64,000 bases of DNA from an uncultured Collinsella sp. (GCA_900543515.1 UQRW01000004.1:10901-74900), one strand, 5' to 3'; positions 48,894-58,261 are shown, counted from the first letter of the stretch. The notes: generated from the sequence alone by a model not told the origin. Translations and numbers: made by a program.

Positions 48894-50384
48894 CTAAGCA
48901 GTGTACGAAATGGTGGCCGACACCGCATGGCGCCAGCCGGCGATCTTTTTGGCTCGCTCGTCAGCGGGCATCGACGGCTCCACGATGCCACGGGCGCCGT
49001 AGACGTCGACAACATCGCGCGTATACATGCCCAGCGCGATACCGCAGGCCCAAGCCGCGCCCAGACCGCTCATCTCGTCGTTGCTCGCAATGCGGATGGG
49101 CGAGCCGACCAAATCGCTCTCAAACTGCATCAGGTACGCGTCGCGCGTGGGGCCGCCGTCAACACGAAGCTCGGCAAGCGCCGCGCCCGAATCCTCGACC
49201 ATCGCATCAATGACGTCAAAAATCTGATAGGCGATCGACTCGTCGGCAGCCTTTACGAACTCCGCGCGGCCCGTGGTGCGTGTCATACCAAAAACGCATC
49301 CCTCGGCATCACTTGCCCAGTGCGGCGCACCCAGGCCGGTAAACGCCGGCACAAAGTAAACATGGCTCGCCGGGTTGGCGGCGTAGCACAGGTCGGTGAC
49401 CTCCTCGGGGTTGTTGATGAGCTCCAGGTCGTCGCGCAGCCAGGTCTTGACGGCGCCGGCGTAGCTCACGTTGCCCTCGAGTACATACTCGGTCACGCCA
49501 TCCATACGCCACGCAAGCGAGCTCGAAAGCCCGTGCGAGCTGGCGACAAACTCGTTGCCGACGTTCATCATGACCGAGCTACCGGTGCCATAGGTCGCTT
49601 TGGCCATGCCGCGGCTGTGGCAACCCTGCGCAAACAGGGCCGCATGGCTGTCGCCCAGCACGCCGTGTACCGGCACGGGTGCGGGCAAAAAGCCATCCAG
49701 GTCCGTTGTGCCAAACAGACCGTCGGAATCGGTCACCTGCGGCAGGCAGGCCGGATCGATGCCAAAGGCCTCGCACACCGGCTCGCTCCAGCAGCCACGG
49801 CGCAGGTCGAAGAGCTGCGTGCGGCTGGCATTGGACCAGTCACAGCGAAACTCCGCGCCGCCCGTGAGCGTCCAGACCACCCAGGCATCGATGGTGCCCA
49901 GACACAGCTCACCCGACGCCGCGGCCTCGGCAGCCGCCGGAACGTTCGCGAGAATCCAAGCCATCTTGCCCGCCGGATAGTAGGGCGAGAGCACCAGGCC
50001 CGTTGTGTCACGCACCAGCTCTGCCACGCCTTCGCGCGCCGCAAGCTCGTCACACAGCTCGCGGGCGCGGGCACACTGCCACACCACGGCGTCGCACAGC
50101 GGCTCGCCCGTCGTGCGGTTCCAGGCAACGGTGGTCTCGCGCTGGTTGGAGATGCCAATACCAGCAATGTCGGCCGGATTGACCCCGGTCTCCTCCACCA
50201 CGGCACGCGCCACGGCCAACACGTTGGCGGCGATCTCGACCGGATCATGGCTCACCCAGCCGGCATCATTGACAATCTGGCGATGCGAGCGGTCGGCACG
50301 ATGAATCAGATGGCCGCCCTCGTCCACCAGCAGCGCCTTGGTACCCTGCGTGGACTGATCGATTCCGATGATGTAGTTGCTCAT
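48894..50384 (-). CDS. FGGY-family carbohydrate kinase, glycerol-kinase-like
   Basis: The 496-residue kinase has the FGGY N-domain start YIIGIDQSTQGTKALL, GISNQRETTVAWNRTTGEPL and VLGDSHAALFAQGC, and a C-domain with VDGGPTRDAYLMQFESDLVG. Overall it is closest to glycerol kinases, but DQSTQGTKAL replaces the usual DQGTTSSR, which suggests a different polyol or ketose substrate. GGGAG precedes the ATG at 50384. It is the last gene of the LacI-controlled operon (isomerase, transketolase N and C subunits, kinase), where it would phosphorylate the isomerase product. Confidence 0.9.
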   Translation of the reverse strand: MSNYIIGIDQSTQGTKALLVDEGGHLIHRADRSHRQIVNDAGWVSHDPVEIAANVLAVARAVVEETGVNPADIAGIGISNQRETTVAWNRTTGEPLCDAVVWQCARARELCDELAAREGVAELVRDTTGLVLSPYYPAGKMAWILANVPAAAEAAASGELCLGTIDAWVVWTLTGGAEFRCDWSNASRTQLFDLRRGCWSEPVCEAFGIDPACLPQVTDSDGLFGTTDLDGFLPAPVPVHGVLGDSHAALFAQGCHSRGMAKATYGTGSSVMMNVGNEFVASSHGLSSSLAWRMDGVTEYVLEGNVSYAGAVKTWLRDDLELINNPEEVTDLCYAANPASHVYFVPAFTGLGAPHWASDAEGCVFGMTRTTGRAEFVKAADESIAYQIFDVIDAMVEDSGAALAELRVDGGPTRDAYLMQFESDLVGSPIRIASNDEMSGLGAAWACGIALGMYTRDVVDVYGARGIVEPSMPADERAKKIAGWRHAVSATISYTA

Positions 50385-50438
50385 GTACTCTCCCATTCCT
50401 TCCGCCAAAGCAAAGACAGCCCGGCGGACAAGGAGCGA

Positions 50439-50539
50439 GCGGCCGCCAAGTGCCGCAGATTGCCGTGAAAGAGGAGCGCCGCGTACTTTGTGTACGCAAG
50501 CGACGGTTTGAACGGCAAGGTGCGGTGCTTGGCGGCCGC
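50439..50539. repeat. 101-bp structured element between kinase and transketolase genes
   Basis: Outer arms GCGGCCGCCAAG and CTTGGCGGCCGC are perfect; then TGCCGCA/TGCGGTG and TTGCCGT/ACGGCAA stems, and an inner hairpin GCGTAC/GTACGC. The whole folds as one long interrupted stem. It lies inside the operon, 16 bp after the transketolase stop, and may stabilise the upstream RNA or attenuate kinase expression. Confidence 0.75.
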
Positions 50540-50555
50540 GCAGCGTCTGTTTCTA

Positions 50556-51494
50556 CTAGTTGCCGAGGAACTCGGCAACGGTCTTGGCAATGCCTTCGCC
50601 GGTGAGGCCGTAGTGCGCAAAGACCTCGGGGCTCGTGCCGGTGATGACCGGCGCGTCGGGCAGGCTCAGGCACTTGACCGGACGCGGGCAATGCTCGCCC
50701 ACGACCTGCGCGACCATGGAGCCCAAGCCGCCAAAGGGGCTGTGCTCCTCGACGGTCACGACGGCGCGCGTGGCACCAGCGGCCTCGATCACGGCCTCGG
50801 CATCGAGCGGCTTGACGCAGTACATGTCGAGCACGGTGGCGGAGATGCCCTGCTCGGCGAGCAGATCGGCGGCGTCCACGGCATGGCGGACCATCTCACC
50901 GGTGGCGACAATCGTCACATCGGTGCCGCGACGCGCCCAGGTGGCACGATCCATCTGGAACGGGCACTCGTCCTCGGTATACACGTCCTCGACCGGGTTG
51001 CGGCCCACGCGGATATAGGCCGGCTTGTTGTCGGCAACCAGGGCGCGCACAAGCTCGGCAGTCTGAAAACGATCGCTCGGCAGATACACGCGCATGTTCG
51101 GGATAGCGCTCATGGCGGCGATATCCTGCGCGGAGTGATGGCTCATGCCCAGAGCGCCGTAGGACACGCCGCCCGAGATGCCGATGAGCTTGACGTTGGT
51201 GTTGGAGTACGAGACGTCGACCTTGCACTGCTCATACGAGCGCGTGGTCACAAAGGACGCCGGCGAGGCGGCCCAGGCCTTCTTGCCGCACGAAGCCATG
51301 CCGGCGGCGATACTCACCAGGTCCTGCTCGGCGATGCCGACCTCGACGGACTGCTGGGGGTACTGATCGAAGAACGGCGTGAGCGATGCGGAGCCGCGGG
51401 AGTCGGAGCACAGGACGACGATGTCCTTATCGGTCTCGGCGGCCTCGAGCAGCGTGTCGCAGATAACCTTGCGGTTGGCGATCTTGTTAGCCAT
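50556..51494 (-). CDS. Transketolase, C-terminal subunit
   Basis: The 312-residue subunit contains the pyrimidine-binding (residues ~1-165) and C-terminal domains of transketolase: EVGIAEQDLVSIAAGMA holds the catalytic Glu for thiamine diphosphate, followed by GALGMSHHSAQDIA and VTVEEHSPFGGLGS. It works with the N-terminal subunit encoded by the overlapping upstream gene (8-bp overlap), forming one active enzyme that moves two-carbon ketol units. Split transketolases are often dedicated to one catabolic pathway, which fits this operon. Confidence 0.95.
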   Translation of the reverse strand: MANKIANRKVICDTLLEAAETDKDIVVLCSDSRGSASLTPFFDQYPQQSVEVGIAEQDLVSIAAGMASCGKKAWAASPASFVTTRSYEQCKVDVSYSNTNVKLIGISGGVSYGALGMSHHSAQDIAAMSAIPNMRVYLPSDRFQTAELVRALVADNKPAYIRVGRNPVEDVYTEDECPFQMDRATWARRGTDVTIVATGEMVRHAVDAADLLAEQGISATVLDMYCVKPLDAEAVIEAAGATRAVVTVEEHSPFGGLGSMVAQVVGEHCPRPVKCLSLPDAPVITGTSPEVFAHYGLTGEGIAKTVAEFLGN

Positions 51495-52323
51495 TGATGG
51501 CCTCCTTATGGGCAGCGAAATCGGCGATGATCTGGGCATATTCCTCATCGTTGGGCAGGTGATGATGCCAGGCGGCCTTGTCCTCCATGACGGGCGAGCC
51601 ATAGCCCTTCACCGTGTTGAGGATGATGACCGTGGGCTTTCCGCTGGTCTCGGCCGCAAGCGTCAGCGCAGCGTCGATGGCCTGGACGTCGTTGCCCGGA
51701 ATGGAGAGCACGTTCCAGCCGAAGGCGGCCCAGCGCTCCTCCTGCGAATCCTGCTTCATGACGTCCTCGGTGCTGCCGCTGATCTGCAGGCGGTTGCGGT
51801 CCACGAGCGCGCACAGGTTATCGAGCTGGTAGTTGCCGCCGCTCATGGCGCCTTCCCAGACCGAGCCCTCGGCAAGCTCGCCGTCGCCCATGATGGTGTA
51901 GACGCGGTAGTCGCGGCCGTCCATCTTGCCTGCAAGCGCCATGCCGACGGCCACGGGCAGGCCATGGCCCAGCGAACCGGAGTTCATCTCGATGCCCTTG
52001 AGCTTGTTGTTGGGGTGGCCGATGTAGGGGCTGCCGAACTTGGAGAAGCGGGCCTTGACGTCGTCGAGGTCCAGATAGCCCTCGTGGCACAGCACCGCGT
52101 AGTAGGCCTCCATGGCGTGGCCCTTGGAGAGCACAAAGCGGTCGCGGTTGGGATCGTCGACGGTCTCGGGCGAAATGTTAAGGTGGTTGGCGTAGAGGGT
52201 CATGAGGGCGTCGATCACCGACATGTCGCCGCCGATGTGGCCGCCGGCGCCGGCCATGATGATGTCGACGCAATCGCGGCGGAGGTCCCAGCGCAGGGAC
52301 TCAAGCTCTTCGATAGTTGCCAT
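51487..52323 (-). CDS. Transketolase, N-terminal subunit
   Basis: The 278-residue subunit is the thiamine-diphosphate pyrophosphate-binding half: GGHIGGDMSVIDALMTLY, LSKGHAMEAYYAVL, NSGSLGHGLPVAVGMALAGK and the motif GDGELAEGSVWEGAM with the Mg-binding NNYQLDNL-like segment. GAGGAGAG lies at the end of the isomerase gene and the ATG follows its stop by two bases. A longer in-frame extension to 52515 overlaps the isomerase and is rejected. Coupled with the C-terminal subunit downstream. Confidence 0.95.
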   Translation of the reverse strand: MATIEELESLRWDLRRDCVDIIMAGAGGHIGGDMSVIDALMTLYANHLNISPETVDDPNRDRFVLSKGHAMEAYYAVLCHEGYLDLDDVKARFSKFGSPYIGHPNNKLKGIEMNSGSLGHGLPVAVGMALAGKMDGRDYRVYTIMGDGELAEGSVWEGAMSGGNYQLDNLCALVDRNRLQISGSTEDVMKQDSQEERWAAFGWNVLSIPGNDVQAIDAALTLAAETSGKPTVIILNTVKGYGSPVMEDKAAWHHHLPNDEEYAQIIADFAAHKEAING

Positions 52324-52325
52324 TT

Positions 52326-53726
52326 CTACTCTCCTCGCAGGTAGGCTTTGACGTCTTCTTCGATGGGGTCGTACAGGTCGGGCTGGATGCCGATGTACTT
52401 GCATGCCTCGTAGAGCACCGGCACCACGTTGGCGTGAATAGCGACGCAGTGGTGGATGTAGGGGCCCTCGACGATCTTGGCCTCGAGGCGCTTGAGGTTT
52501 TCGACCTCGACCCACAGGTAGGTGCCCATGCCGGCCGGGCCGTCGATGCCGCGGGCGTTGCCCAGCAGCAGCGAATACTCGCCGTTGTCGCCGTCAAAGC
52601 GGGCAAGGGTGAGATCGCCGTGCTTGGCCTCGGCCGTCAGCGCGCCGGGGTGGTCGAAAGCCAGCGGGTAGGTGAGCTTGGGCTTGACGGCCGCGCAGCT
52701 GCAGGGCCAGGGGCCGCAGTGCTGCAGCAGCTCGCCGTTCTCGTTATCGGGATGGCGCACGGTCCAGTCGGCGAACATGCCGCGGTGACGGCCCAGGTCG
52801 GCGGCCTCGACCATCAGCGCGGTGATTGCGCCGTGGATATCGGTCTCGCATACGATAGGAATGCCCATCTCGTTGAGGATGGCGTTGGCGGCGCAGGGCA
52901 TAATGCCCAGCTCGTCCTGCAGGGCGTTCCAGCACTGGATGGCGCCGGCGTTGCAGCCGTACTTCTCGACCAGGCGCTTCATAGCGATGGCGAGCCCTGC
53001 GACCGCGGGGACCTTGTCCTCGGGTATGCAGATCTCAAAGCTGCGGCGAATGTGGTCGAGCATGGCGGCCATGGCCTGCTCGTCGCTCTGAGCGTCGTGC
53101 ACAGCCTGAACAAGTTCGGTCATGGGGATGGGCGAAAGCTGAATATTGAACTTCTCGAGCAGCTCGCCCTCGTTGCACATGGTGGACCAGAAGTCGAACG
53201 GACGGGTCGCCATCTGCAGGATGCGCGTGTGCTTGAAGGTCTTGACCACGTTGCACACGGCCAAAAAGTCCCAGACGCCGCGCTCGAACTCGGGATCGGT
53301 CAGGCGGCAGTTGGTCATATAGGTAAAGGGAACCTGGAAGCGGCGCAGAACCTTGCCGGTGGCGAACAGGCCGCACTGGCTATCGCGCAGGCGGGTGCCG
53401 TCGGGCTCGGGGCGCTCGTCGCGCGGGCCCCACAGCAGCACAGGCAGACCGAGCTCGCGGGCAAGGCGGGCGCAAACGTACTCGGTGCCAAAGTTGGCGT
53501 GGCACAGCATGATGCCGTCGACGCCCTCGGCGCGGAACTTCTTGACGATAGGCTCGATATGGCTGTCGTCAAACAGCAGGCCCTCGTCATTAATGTCGTC
53601 GATGTCCACGATGTCGACGCCGATCTCGCGCAGGCGATCAGCCGTCAAGCCGCGATACTTGATCGCGTCCGGCGCGCTAAAGATACTGCGGCGCGTGGGC
53701 ACAAAACCGAGCTTGATCTTATCCAT
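52326..53726 (-). CDS. L-fucose/L-arabinose isomerase-family protein
   Basis: The 466-residue protein belongs to the FucI/AraA superfamily of Mn2+-dependent aldose-ketose isomerases. Suggestive segments are VDGIMLCHANFGTE, LPVLLWGPRDERPEPDGTRLRDSQCG, NAILNEMGIPIVCETDIHGAITALM (probable metal ligand Glu and Asp) and YIHHCVAIHANVVPVL (ligand His). Substrate is unknown. GGGGAGG precedes the ATG. It is the first gene of the operon, so the path is presumably aldose to ketose, phosphorylation, then transketolase cleavage. D-apiose or another unusual pentose is one possibility. Confidence 0.85.
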   Translation of the reverse strand: MDKIKLGFVPTRRSIFSAPDAIKYRGLTADRLREIGVDIVDIDDINDEGLLFDDSHIEPIVKKFRAEGVDGIMLCHANFGTEYVCARLARELGLPVLLWGPRDERPEPDGTRLRDSQCGLFATGKVLRRFQVPFTYMTNCRLTDPEFERGVWDFLAVCNVVKTFKHTRILQMATRPFDFWSTMCNEGELLEKFNIQLSPIPMTELVQAVHDAQSDEQAMAAMLDHIRRSFEICIPEDKVPAVAGLAIAMKRLVEKYGCNAGAIQCWNALQDELGIMPCAANAILNEMGIPIVCETDIHGAITALMVEAADLGRHRGMFADWTVRHPDNENGELLQHCGPWPCSCAAVKPKLTYPLAFDHPGALTAEAKHGDLTLARFDGDNGEYSLLLGNARGIDGPAGMGTYLWVEVENLKRLEAKIVEGPYIHHCVAIHANVVPVLYEACKYIGIQPDLYDPIEEDVKAYLRGE

Positions 53727-53747
53727 GTACGTCCTCCCCTAGTCACA

Positions 53748-53880
53748 TGTTCAGTAAACAGACGCATGTTTCGTTTTGTTCTGTTTACTAAATGTTTTAC
53801 TCTTCTGTTTAGAAGTTTAACGCGAAATACCCGTAAACGGTAGAGAAATCAGCCTAAACGGTATGTAAACAAACTGAACA
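53748..53880 (-). promoter_or_regulatory. Promoter region with multiple LacI-type operator boxes
   Basis: An AT-rich 130-bp stretch repeats half-sites related to AGTAAACAG and CTGTTTACT: 53752-53761, 53779-53797 (CTGTTTACTAAATGTTTTA), 53804-53816 (CTGTTTAGAAG) and weaker TAAACGG and GTAAACAAACTGAAC boxes to 53880. The lacI gene has a related site at 55079. This supports control of the isomerase operon by that regulator. Confidence 0.65.
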
Positions 53881-53892
53881 TACAAGGGCATC

Positions 53893-53921
53893 AAAAAGAG
53901 GGCCCCGAAGGACCCTCTCTT
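53893..53921 (-). terminator. Intrinsic terminator of the lacI-type gene
   Basis: On the minus strand AGAGGGTCC and GGGCCCTCT pair around TTCG, followed by TTTTTG. It lies 64 bp after the regulator's stop. Confidence 0.92.
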
Positions 53922-53984
53922 AGTAGCGTTATGTATGGCTGCCTTAGCGAGCTTTACCTCCCTACGGCCTAGCGTTGCCTTTGC

Positions 53985-54995
53985 CTAGATCTCACGCACG
54001 CTTTGGCGCTCGACAAAATAGGTCGACACGGCCGTCTTGCAGGTATAGCTCTTGGGGTTGCGGATGTTGCCCACCAGGCGACGCACCGCGATCTCGCCCA
54101 CCTCGTGCTTGGGAACATGCACCGTGGTGAGCGGCGGGTTGGAGAAGGCGCCCAAAGACAGGTCGTCAAAGCCGATGATCGAGACATCCTCGGGCACGCG
54201 AATACCGTGCTCGTTGAACGCGCGCATGGCGCCCACGGCGAGCACGTCGTTCTCGGCAAAGAAAGCCGTCGGCAGATCGTCGCGCGAGACGTTGTCGAGC
54301 CACACGCCCATGTCGTGATAAGCGCCCTCGAGCGTGGTACCCAGCGTGACGTGCCATGCCGGGTTGGCCTCAAGATCCGCGTCCTCAAGCGCTTGGCGAT
54401 AGCCGCGCTCGCGGTCCTTAAAGTTGCGGATCCGAAGGTCGCCCGCCAAATAGCCGATTTGCCTGTGGCCTTTCTCGATAAGGTAATCCACGGCACGCAG
54501 CACCGAATCGGTGTTGGCGATGACTACGGCATCGAAGTACTGGCGATCGCTCCAGCCGTCGAGCACAATCAGGTGGGCCGCCGCGTTAGCGAACAGGGCG
54601 TAGTCCTCCTCGCCCAGCTCGGTACCCATCAGCACGATGGCGGCCGATGGATCGGCGATCAGGCCCTCGACCTGCGGACGCACGGCGTCCAGGTCGCTAA
54701 AGTCGAGCGAGACAAAGCTCGTGCTCATGCCGTGGCGACGCGCCTGGCGCTCCACGCCCTCGATGACCGCGGGATGGAAGGTGCTCTCGTCCAGGATGGC
54801 GCCCGTCTTGCGCGCAAGCACAAACTGGATGCTCTCGAGCTGCGTCGACTGCTGATAGCCAAGCGACTGCGCGCACTCCAGGATGACCTTGGCGGTCTCC
54901 TCGCTCACGCTGCGCTTGCGGTTGAGCGCGTTGGACACGGTTGCGGGCGAAAAGCCGGTAATGCGGCTGATCTCGCGGACGCTTGCTTTAGCCAT
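53985..54995 (-). CDS. LacI-family transcription regulator
   Basis: The 336-residue repressor has an N-terminal LacI HTH (VREISRITGFSPATVSNALNRKRSVS, residues 5-30) and a periplasmic-binding-like sensor domain (HLIVLDGWSDR, GHRQIGYLAGD, FFAENDVLAVGAMRAFNEHGI, DVSIIGFDDLSLG). AGGGGG precedes the ATG at 54995. It lies directly upstream of the isomerase-transketolase-kinase operon, and similar operator boxes occur before both, so it most likely regulates that operon and itself. The effector is probably an intermediate of the pathway. Confidence 0.93.
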   Translation of the reverse strand: MAKASVREISRITGFSPATVSNALNRKRSVSEETAKVILECAQSLGYQQSTQLESIQFVLARKTGAILDESTFHPAVIEGVERQARRHGMSTSFVSLDFSDLDAVRPQVEGLIADPSAAIVLMGTELGEEDYALFANAAAHLIVLDGWSDRQYFDAVVIANTDSVLRAVDYLIEKGHRQIGYLAGDLRIRNFKDRERGYRQALEDADLEANPAWHVTLGTTLEGAYHDMGVWLDNVSRDDLPTAFFAENDVLAVGAMRAFNEHGIRVPEDVSIIGFDDLSLGAFSNPPLTTVHVPKHEVGEIAVRRLVGNIRNPKSYTCKTAVSTYFVERQSVREI

Positions 54996-55078
54996 CGTTC
55001 CCCCTAGCATCGGTCGCGGCCGAGCATCGTGGCTTGACCGCCCCGTGGCTCGGCAACTAAACGACTGCAAATTCAATC

Positions 55079-55100
55079 TAAACAGAATAGTAAATGTTTA
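55079..55100 (-). promoter_or_regulatory. Operator of the lacI-type gene
   Basis: TAAACA and TGTTTA flank ten bases (22 bp in all), resembling the boxes at 53748-53880. Position is 84 bp upstream of the regulator's start. Confidence 0.6.
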
Positions 55101-55177
55101 ATAGCTAGTTTAGCCTGTTGTCAAGCGAAGTGGCACGACTATTCCCCCAACGGGCGCATTTGTCCATCTTAACGTTA

Positions 55178-56596
55178 TTACGCAAGGTCTTCGCCATTGC
55201 TTGCTATTACGCGTCGGTACCATTCGAAGCTTTTCTTTTTACGTCTCTCAAACGAGCCCGCACCGCTATCGTCTCGATCGACATAGATAAACCCGTAGCG
55301 CTTACGCATCTGTCCTGTGGCGACCGAAACCAAATCGATCGGGCCCCAACAGGTATATCCCATGAGTTCCACCCCGTCGAGCTCGACGGTCTCCCTCATC
55401 GCCTCGATGTGGGCCCGCAGGTATTCAACTCGATAGTCGTCTTCTATTTCACCCGAATCTTCCGGCACATCAGGAGCACCCAAACCGTTTTCGACGATGA
55501 ACAGCGGCTTTTGATAGCGATCCCAGATTTCATTCATGGTGACGCGCAGCCCTTTGGGGTCGATAAACCTCCCCCAAGGCTCCTGTTTTAGATACGGATT
55601 AGGCGCCGAGCGAAGAAGGTTCGAATCGAACTGACCTTCCGCATGCGCTTTTGCGACGCGCGTCGAGTAATACGAAAACGAGACGAAATCGACCAGGTTT
55701 GCAGCCAGTACTTCGCGGTCATCATCCCGATAGGGCACCTCAAAACCATGGCGGGCGTATTTCTTGAGAACATAGCTCGGGTACGCACCGCGCACCTGGA
55801 CGTCGGTAAACATGTAATGGCTGCGATTCTCAGCCTGCGCAGCCAGCACATCGTCCGGATCACATGTAGCCGGATAGAAGACACCTGCGTTGAGCATGCA
55901 ACCGATCTTCGCCCCAGGGCACAGTTCATGACACGCCCCGACCGCACGGGCACTCGCAACCAATACATGGTGCACGGCCGTGTGAACCGTTGCATAGCGA
56001 TTCTCCCCTTGCTCGAAGATGATCCCCGCCGCCATAAAGCACGCCTGCGTCATGATGTTGATCTCGTTAAAGGTCAGCCAATAATTGACCAATCCCCGAT
56101 AGCGCTCGAACACGGTACGCGAATATCGCTCGAACAGGTCGACCAACCTGCGATCGCGCCATCCGCCATACGCATCGACGAGATGCATGGGGACATCATA
56201 GTGGTTGAGCGTCACCAAAGGCTCAATGTCATGCGCGCGACACGTCCTAAAAACATCCTCGTAAAAGGCAAGGCCTTCTTCATTGGGCTCGGCTTCGTCT
56301 CCTTTGGGAAAAATGCGGCTCCAGGCGATTGATAAGCGCAGGCATTTAAAACCCATCTGGGCAAACAGTTCAATATCCTGCTTGTACCTATGGTAAAAAT
56401 CAATGCCCTTGCGAGCGGGATAGAAGCTGTCGGGTGCCAACGCACGCGGATCAAGGTCTCCCCGCATGACGTCCATGCGTTGATCGCCAAACGGCAGCAT
56501 GTCGGAATTGGCTAAACCGCGACCGCCTTCGTTCCATCCTCCCTCGCACTGGTTTGCAGCCAGAGCCCCGCCCCATAAAAAATCTTCTCTAAACAT
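55178..56596 (-). CDS. bglA: GH1 6-phospho-beta-glucosidase of the bgl operon
   Basis: The 472-residue GH1 enzyme hydrolyses the phosphorylated beta-glucosides imported by the EIIBC encoded just upstream. Acid/base TFNEIN lies near residue 180 and the nucleophile in IVENGLGAPD. The C-terminus (KRYGFIYVDRDDSG, KKKSFEWYRRVIASNGEDLA) closely resembles that of the GH1 at 44346, showing duplication and divergence. AAAGGA precedes the ATG at 56596. It is the third gene of licT-bglP-bglA and follows a hairpin at 56680-56714. Confidence 0.94.
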   Translation of the reverse strand: MFREDFLWGGALAANQCEGGWNEGGRGLANSDMLPFGDQRMDVMRGDLDPRALAPDSFYPARKGIDFYHRYKQDIELFAQMGFKCLRLSIAWSRIFPKGDEAEPNEEGLAFYEDVFRTCRAHDIEPLVTLNHYDVPMHLVDAYGGWRDRRLVDLFERYSRTVFERYRGLVNYWLTFNEINIMTQACFMAAGIIFEQGENRYATVHTAVHHVLVASARAVGACHELCPGAKIGCMLNAGVFYPATCDPDDVLAAQAENRSHYMFTDVQVRGAYPSYVLKKYARHGFEVPYRDDDREVLAANLVDFVSFSYYSTRVAKAHAEGQFDSNLLRSAPNPYLKQEPWGRFIDPKGLRVTMNEIWDRYQKPLFIVENGLGAPDVPEDSGEIEDDYRVEYLRAHIEAMRETVELDGVELMGYTCWGPIDLVSVATGQMRKRYGFIYVDRDDSGAGSFERRKKKSFEWYRRVIASNGEDLA

Positions 56597-56679
56597 TATG
56601 GTGTCGTCCTTTCTATCAAATTCCCGGCCCACACTGTCGAACGCAACGGACTCGGCAAGTGCCGCGCAACAGCACAGTA

Positions 56680-56714
56680 CCGTTGCGCGGCCAAGGGGTC
56701 GGACCGCGCAACGG
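56680..56714 (-). terminator. Hairpin between bglP and bglA
   Basis: CCGTTGCGCGG and CCGCGCAACGG are perfect 11-bp arms with a 13-base loop, no T-run. It probably affects RNA stability or relative expression in the operon. Confidence 0.5.
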
Positions 56715-56742
56715 CTGGGGAGCATATTTGTGTAGTAGCCTC

Positions 56743-58191
56743 TTATGCCTCGACGGATTCAACGGCCTCAGAATCGCCGCTCTTGGACTTCAACGGCATC
56801 TTCTCCTGTCCTTCAAATCCAAAAATCATCGCCAACGCAAACGTCACGGCACCGCCAGCAAGACACCCGATGGTGCCAGGGATGATATCCTGAGCAAACA
56901 TGAGCACGTTCATCCATGGGAAACCAACGCCAGTGAAGATATAGACGTTGGCATGAAGAAGGCTTACCAGCAGACCACCGACAGCACCACCAATCATGTT
57001 CCAGGCAAGAGCCTTCTTGTCGCGAAACAGGATGCCGTAGATGATGGGCTCACTCACGCGACCGAAGGCATAGGTGATGAACAAGTTCCAGCCCGTGGCT
57101 CGACTCTCCTTGTCCTTAGCGCGCAGGCCATAGGCGAGCGCGATGGCAAGCGTGGTGTAGGCTACAACCGCGGTGCCGGGGTATAAGATGGCGTCGTAAC
57201 CGTTCTGGAGCGCGGCGGGCAATATGGCGGTATAGATCGGCACGTGCATGCCGGTGGCGATGATCAGATTCCAGAATGCGCCGATAACCGCGGTCGCAGC
57301 GGGACCGGCAACAGAGGCGAGCCAAATGATGAAATCGGCCACAAGGCCCATGACAAATTGGACGGCAGGGCCGCAGAGGCACAGCGCGACCGGCAACATC
57401 ACGAGCACCGTACCCACGGGTACGATCAGAATGCGCAACATATCAGGCGAGATCTTCTTAAAGAAGCGCTCAACATAGGACTGGGCCCAGGTGATCAAGA
57501 TGACCGGAAGAACAGCCTTGGTGTAGTTGACGAGCTGCATGGGGATGCCGAAGACGCTGAAAGGCTTTCCGTCCTCAACAATAGCGAGCATGTCGGGATA
57601 AATCATCACAACAGCGATGAGCAGTGCCAGCACAGGACTCGTTTTGAACTTCTTAGCCGAGCTATAGGCGGCAAACACCGGGAAGTAGTAATACGCCGCA
57701 TCGCCCACCAGGGAAAGGATCCGATACAGGTCGCTCGTTTCGGACATAAAACCGGCGCCTTCGGGCCCAAACAGAATAACGAGCATCTTGAAGATACCGG
57801 CGACACAAAAGATCGGAAGGATCGGGGTGATAGCGCCGCTCACGGCATCGAGCAGCTGATTGAAGAGGTGCTTGGGCGCCAAGCGCTCCTTCCAGCTAAG
57901 CTGAGGGCCATCGAGTTCCTCGTCAATCGATACCGTGACCTCGAATCCGCCCTGCTTACAAACCTCGTCGTAGACCTTGTCGACCGTGGGCCCGACCACC
58001 AGCTGCACCTGCCCTCCGGCGTGCACGACGCTGATGATAGACGAGATGTCCTCAAGCTTCTCATCATTCGAGAGGCTTTCATCCTTGAGGTTGAAGCGCA
58101 GGCGCGTCATGCAATGCGTAACCGAAGCCACGTTTTCCGCCCCGCCCACAGTGGAGAGAATCTGCTCTGCCACCTTTTTGTAATTTGCCAT
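56743..58191 (-). CDS. bglP: PTS beta-glucoside-type EIIBC permease without IIA
   Basis: The 482-residue protein has a IIB domain (residues 1-85) with the phosphorylated cysteine in VTHCMTRLRFNL, then a IIC domain with about ten membrane helices (FGPEGAGFM, ATGMHVPIYTAILPAALQNGY, GRVSEPIIYGILFR). The IIA domain usually found at the C-terminus of BglP proteins is absent; the sequence ends after a short polar tail. A separate EIIA such as that at 28638 must supply phosphate. AAGGAG suits the ATG at 58191; an ATG one codon earlier is too close. Second gene of the bgl operon. Confidence 0.95.
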   Translation of the reverse strand: MANYKKVAEQILSTVGGAENVASVTHCMTRLRFNLKDESLSNDEKLEDISSIISVVHAGGQVQLVVGPTVDKVYDEVCKQGGFEVTVSIDEELDGPQLSWKERLAPKHLFNQLLDAVSGAITPILPIFCVAGIFKMLVILFGPEGAGFMSETSDLYRILSLVGDAAYYYFPVFAAYSSAKKFKTSPVLALLIAVVMIYPDMLAIVEDGKPFSVFGIPMQLVNYTKAVLPVILITWAQSYVERFFKKISPDMLRILIVPVGTVLVMLPVALCLCGPAVQFVMGLVADFIIWLASVAGPAATAVIGAFWNLIIATGMHVPIYTAILPAALQNGYDAILYPGTAVVAYTTLAIALAYGLRAKDKESRATGWNLFITYAFGRVSEPIIYGILFRDKKALAWNMIGGAVGGLLVSLLHANVYIFTGVGFPWMNVLMFAQDIIPGTIGCLAGGAVTFALAMIFGFEGQEKMPLKSKSGDSEAVESVEA

Positions 58192-58261
58192 CATTGGCTC
58201 CTTTGCACAATCTTGGCTTACTGTTCGAATCGGCAAAGGTCATGCCCCGAATGGCTACGGG

